DNA of 64,000 nt from Chromatiales bacterium (lineage in GTDB: Bacteria; Pseudomonadota; Gammaproteobacteria; Steroidobacterales; GCA-2729495). Positions 61,865 to 64,000 of the stretch are shown here, one piece after another. Numbering within the stretch: position 1 is the first letter of the stretch; the number at the start of each line of letters is the position of its first letter. The stretch is taken from contig CP070671.1 of NCBI GenBank assembly GCA_020351875.1, forward strand, positions 330,335 through 394,334, read 5' to 3'. Under the pieces are notes generated by a model. That model did no database searches, was not told where the DNA came from, and saw only the letters and a program-made list of their open reading frames with translations. The position numbers and the translations under genes were made by a program.

Positions 61865-62220
61865 GGAGTCGGCCGATAAGCCGGGTTCTGTCGAGGGCAA
61901 CCATTCATCTGGGACCGCCGTCACCGGCGGCCTCATGCGACCTACCCGGGAGCCCGGGCGGACGCCGGTGCGCGGACCGAAGCCCGCGCTGCTCCCCTAT
62001 TTGGTCTTGCTCCGGGTGGGGTTTGCCGTGCCGCGGCGTGTTACCACCCGCGCGGTGCGCTCTTACCGCACCATTTCACCCTTACCGGCCGGGGCCGGCG
62101 GTATATTTTCTGTGGCACTTTCCGTGGGCTCGCGCCCCCCAGGCGTTACCTGGCACCCTGTCACGCTGGAGCCCGGACTTTCCTCCCGGCACGCGGCCGG
62201 GCGGCTGCCTGGCCGACTCC
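61865..62220 (-). ncRNA. rnpB: RNase P RNA (class A)
   Basis: About 356 nt. The ends pair (GGAGTCGGCC at the 5' end with GGCCGACTCC at the 3' end) as helix P1. Universal cores are readable on the minus strand: GGAGGAAAGTCCGGGCTCC near the 5' side, GGTAACGCCTGG, GGTGAAATGGTGCGGTAAGA, GCAAGACCAAATAGGGG and AACCCGGCTTATCGG at the 3' end. This is the catalytic RNA for tRNA 5' maturation. It lies between rsmI and the mra promoter, a common gammaproteobacterial placement. The exact ends are estimated from P1. Confidence 0.95.
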
Positions 62221-62238
62221 GGCGTGTACCTTAGGCCA

Positions 62239-63084
62239 TCACTCCGGGTCCGGCAAGCGGGCCAGCCGGTACGCGTCGGCGCGTTTGGCCCCGGTAATGC
62301 GCGCCGCCAGCGCTGCCGCGCGGCCGGGCGGCAGCTCCTGGACCAGCAGGCCGAATATCCGCTCCAGCTCGGCGTCCGCCGGGCCGCGGTCAGCCAGCTG
62401 CCCGCCGACGACCAATGTCAGCTCACCGCGGTCGGCGCCTTCGTCACTGCGGCGCAATTCGCGCAGTTCCGCGAGCGTCCCGCGCTGAATTGTCTCGTGG
62501 CGCTTCGTCAGTTCCCGGCATAGCGTCGCGGGCCGGTGGGGCCCAAGGATGTCGGCGAGGTCGGCCAGGCATTCGTCAATGCGGTGCACGGCCTCATAGA
62601 AGACCAGGGTTTGGGGGTACGCGGCGATGATCTGCAGGCGCCGGCGCCTGGCCGCAGCCTTCGGTGGGAGAAAGCCCTCAAAATGAAAGCGGTCGCTGGG
62701 CAGGCCGGCGACCGACAGCGCAGCGATGACGGCGCTGGGTCCGGGCACCGGGCACACCGGCAATTGCGCTTCGCGCAACGCGGCCAGCAGGCGATATCCG
62801 GGATCACTCACCAGCGGGGTGCCAGCGTCACTGACCAGTGCCACGTCCTGGCCGCCGCGCAGCTTCTCCAGCAACTCGCCCACGCGCCGGGTCTCGTTGT
62901 GTTCATGCAGTGAGAGCAGCGTCTGCTGCACGCCCAGGCGGGTTAGCAATTGCCCGGTGCGCCGCGTATCCTCGCACGCCACCACGGCGACAGTCTCGAG
63001 GATCCGCCTCGCCCGCGGACTCAGATCGTCCAGATTGCCGATGGGCGTGGCCACGACATACAGCGTCCCCGGTGCGACGCTCAC
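62239..63084 (-). CDS. rsmI: 16S rRNA (cytidine-1402-2'-O)-methyltransferase RsmI
   Basis: A 281-residue SPOUT-unrelated tetrapyrrole-methylase-fold enzyme that methylates C1402 together with RsmH. It has GTLYVVATPIGNLDDLSPRA, VACEDTRRTGQLL, ALVSDAGTPLVSDPGY, the GPSAVIAALSVAGLPSDRFHFEGFLP block and the ATLCRELTKRHE motif. No ATG precedes the core; GTG at 63084 (VSVAPGTLY) is the best start. It is divergent from lpoA and stops just before rnpB. Confidence 0.94.
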   Translation of the reverse strand: MSVAPGTLYVVATPIGNLDDLSPRARRILETVAVVACEDTRRTGQLLTRLGVQQTLLSLHEHNETRRVGELLEKLRGGQDVALVSDAGTPLVSDPGYRLLAALREAQLPVCPVPGPSAVIAALSVAGLPSDRFHFEGFLPPKAAARRRRLQIIAAYPQTLVFYEAVHRIDECLADLADILGPHRPATLCRELTKRHETIQRGTLAELRELRRSDEGADRGELTLVVGGQLADRGPADAELERIFGLLVQELPPGRAAALAARITGAKRADAYRLARLPDPE

Positions 63085-63175
63085 CGGCTTCGTTCCCGGC
63101 AGTGCCGGTGTCTTGATGCTGCGCTGACGGACATCGTGGCCGGGGCTCCGTGGGCGGAATTGGGAAGTGGGGCAA

Positions 63176-64000
63176 ATGAGTCTTCGCAAAGCGAGTGTAA
63201 AGGGCGCGCGCCGCGACCGGAAAAACCCGCAGCGCAGCACCTGGCTGACCGGGGCAAGCCTGGGGCTGCTGCTGGTTATCGCGGCCTGCGCCCCGTTGCA
63301 GCGAGAAGCCGAGCCCGGCGCCGAAGACCCGGGCGTCCGCGAGGCCACGGCGCTGGCTGGCCAGGGCCGACACGACAAGGCGGCCGAGGCTTACCTGCGC
63401 CTTGCCGAGGGCGCCACGGGCCCGCTGAAGGAGCGCTACCAGATTCGTGCGGCCCGTGAACGGCGCCTGGAAGGGCAACTGGATGCCGCCCAGGCCATTC
63501 TCGACAGCCTGGCGGAACCCATCAGCGAGGAAAACCTGCTGGGCTGGGCACAGGTCGCCGGCGACATCGCCATCGCGCGGGACGACCCGGCGGTGGCATT
63601 GGCCGTGATCGTGCGGGCACCGCGCACATCCAAACCGGCGGCGGCGGCCGAGATCCAGAGAATCCGGGGCGAAGCCCAGTTCCGGCTCGGTGAACCGCTG
63701 CGGGGCACCGAAGCCCTGCTCGAGCGCGAGGTCTGGCTTAGCAGCGCGACTGCGATCGCCGACAACCAGCGGCTGTTGTGGTCCCTGTACCAGCGCTATG
63801 GCGCCGCGACGGACGTGCCGATTACCAGCATCCAGGACCCGGTGTTGGCGGGCTGGCTCAAGCTCGGACGACTCGCAGCCGACCGGCGCAGCGGCCGCGC
63901 CGGCATGGCGCTCGCGCTGCGCAACTGGCAACAGGCGAACCCCCAGCATCCCGCTAACAGCGTGCTTGTGCCAGAGTTGCTGGCCGACCTCAAGACGGCC
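63176..64000 (+). CDS. lpoA: Penicillin-binding protein activator LpoA (LppC), 5' part
   Basis: 275 codons are visible, running off the window. The signal peptide ends in lipobox IAAC (Cys near residue 38), marking an outer-membrane lipoprotein. The mature N-terminal part is a TPR-like helical domain rich in Ala/Leu/Arg (KAAEAYLRLAEGATGPLKERYQIRAARE, LLWSLYQRYG, AGWLKLGRLAADRR, QQANPQHPA), as in LpoA, which activates PBP1A from the outer membrane. The divergent rsmI gene is the standard neighbour. The C-terminal periplasmic-binding-like domain lies beyond the end. Confidence 0.9.
   Translation, partial: MSLRKASVKGARRDRKNPQRSTWLTGASLGLLLVIAACAPLQREAEPGAEDPGVREATALAGQGRHDKAAEAYLRLAEGATGPLKERYQIRAARERRLEGQLDAAQAILDSLAEPISEENLLGWAQVAGDIAIARDDPAVALAVIVRAPRTSKPAAAAEIQRIRGEAQFRLGEPLRGTEALLEREVWLSSATAIADNQRLLWSLYQRYGAATDVPITSIQDPVLAGWLKLGRLAADRRSGRAGMALALRNWQQANPQHPANSVLVPELLADLKTA

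Overview
This 64 kb window is high-GC chromosomal DNA from a gammaproteobacterium. It carries three syntenic blocks typical of the class: alaS-recX-recA with csrA and a tRNA-Ser; sucCD next to pilSR and pilABCD; and an uninterrupted mraZ-to-ftsZ division and cell wall cluster. The order bamD-nadE-sucDC-pilSR-pilABCD most resembles Xanthomonadales, Nevskiales or Steroidobacterales relatives. Species and genus cannot be named from sequence reading alone.

Layout. (1) 1-5.6 kb, plus strand: a drug-efflux type MFS carrier, an oligopeptide ABC transporter (oppBCDF, no binding protein) and a DUF1330 protein, apparently one operon. (2) 5.6-8.1 kb: a more A/T-rich accessory patch with a GNAT acetyltransferase and an IS3-family element that has cut off a small secreted-protein gene. 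(3) 8.1-14.0 kb, minus strand: tRNA-Ser(GCU), csrA, alaS, recX, recA, thpR and pncC; mutS is divergent. (4) 16.7-24.9 kb, minus strand: an alpha/beta hydrolase, aspS, a DUF502 membrane protein, an FmdB zinc ribbon protein, clpB, pgeF and rluD. (5) 24.9-29.6 kb: bamD (+), then nadE, sucD and sucC (-). (6) 29.7-39.1 kb, plus strand: pilS, pilR, pilA, pilB, pilC, pilD, coaE and zapD. A sigma-54 promoter and a tandem pair of inverted repeats lie in front of pilA. (7) 39.1-43.8 kb: mutT, secA and a membrane-anchored M23/LytM protein on the minus strand, with a DUF721 gene divergent. (8) 44.1-61.7 kb, minus strand: ftsZ back to mraZ, with the MraZ operator and promoter readable. (9) 61.8-64 kb: rnpB, rsmI and the first 275 codons of lpoA.

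The most notable find is a well-matched cyclic di-GMP-I (GEMM) riboswitch at about 43607-43695 on the minus strand. It has its own sigma-70-like promoter and stands in front of the M23/LytM gene next to secA. The protein keeps its three zinc ligands but has Asn in place of the first His of the HxH motif, so it may be a non-catalytic LytM factor. This points to c-di-GMP control of a cell-envelope protein, possibly reaching secA.

Other points of interest: a candidate PilR enhancer; an IS with an in-frame GGGAAAC slippery heptamer; REP doublets, one of which supplies the sucC stop codon; no lpxC in its usual place after ftsZ; non-ATG starts for secA (TTG) and pilD (CTG); a non-discriminating AspRS signature; and recA without a recognisable CTGT-N8-ACAG box. 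No CRISPR array, prophage or rRNA was seen.
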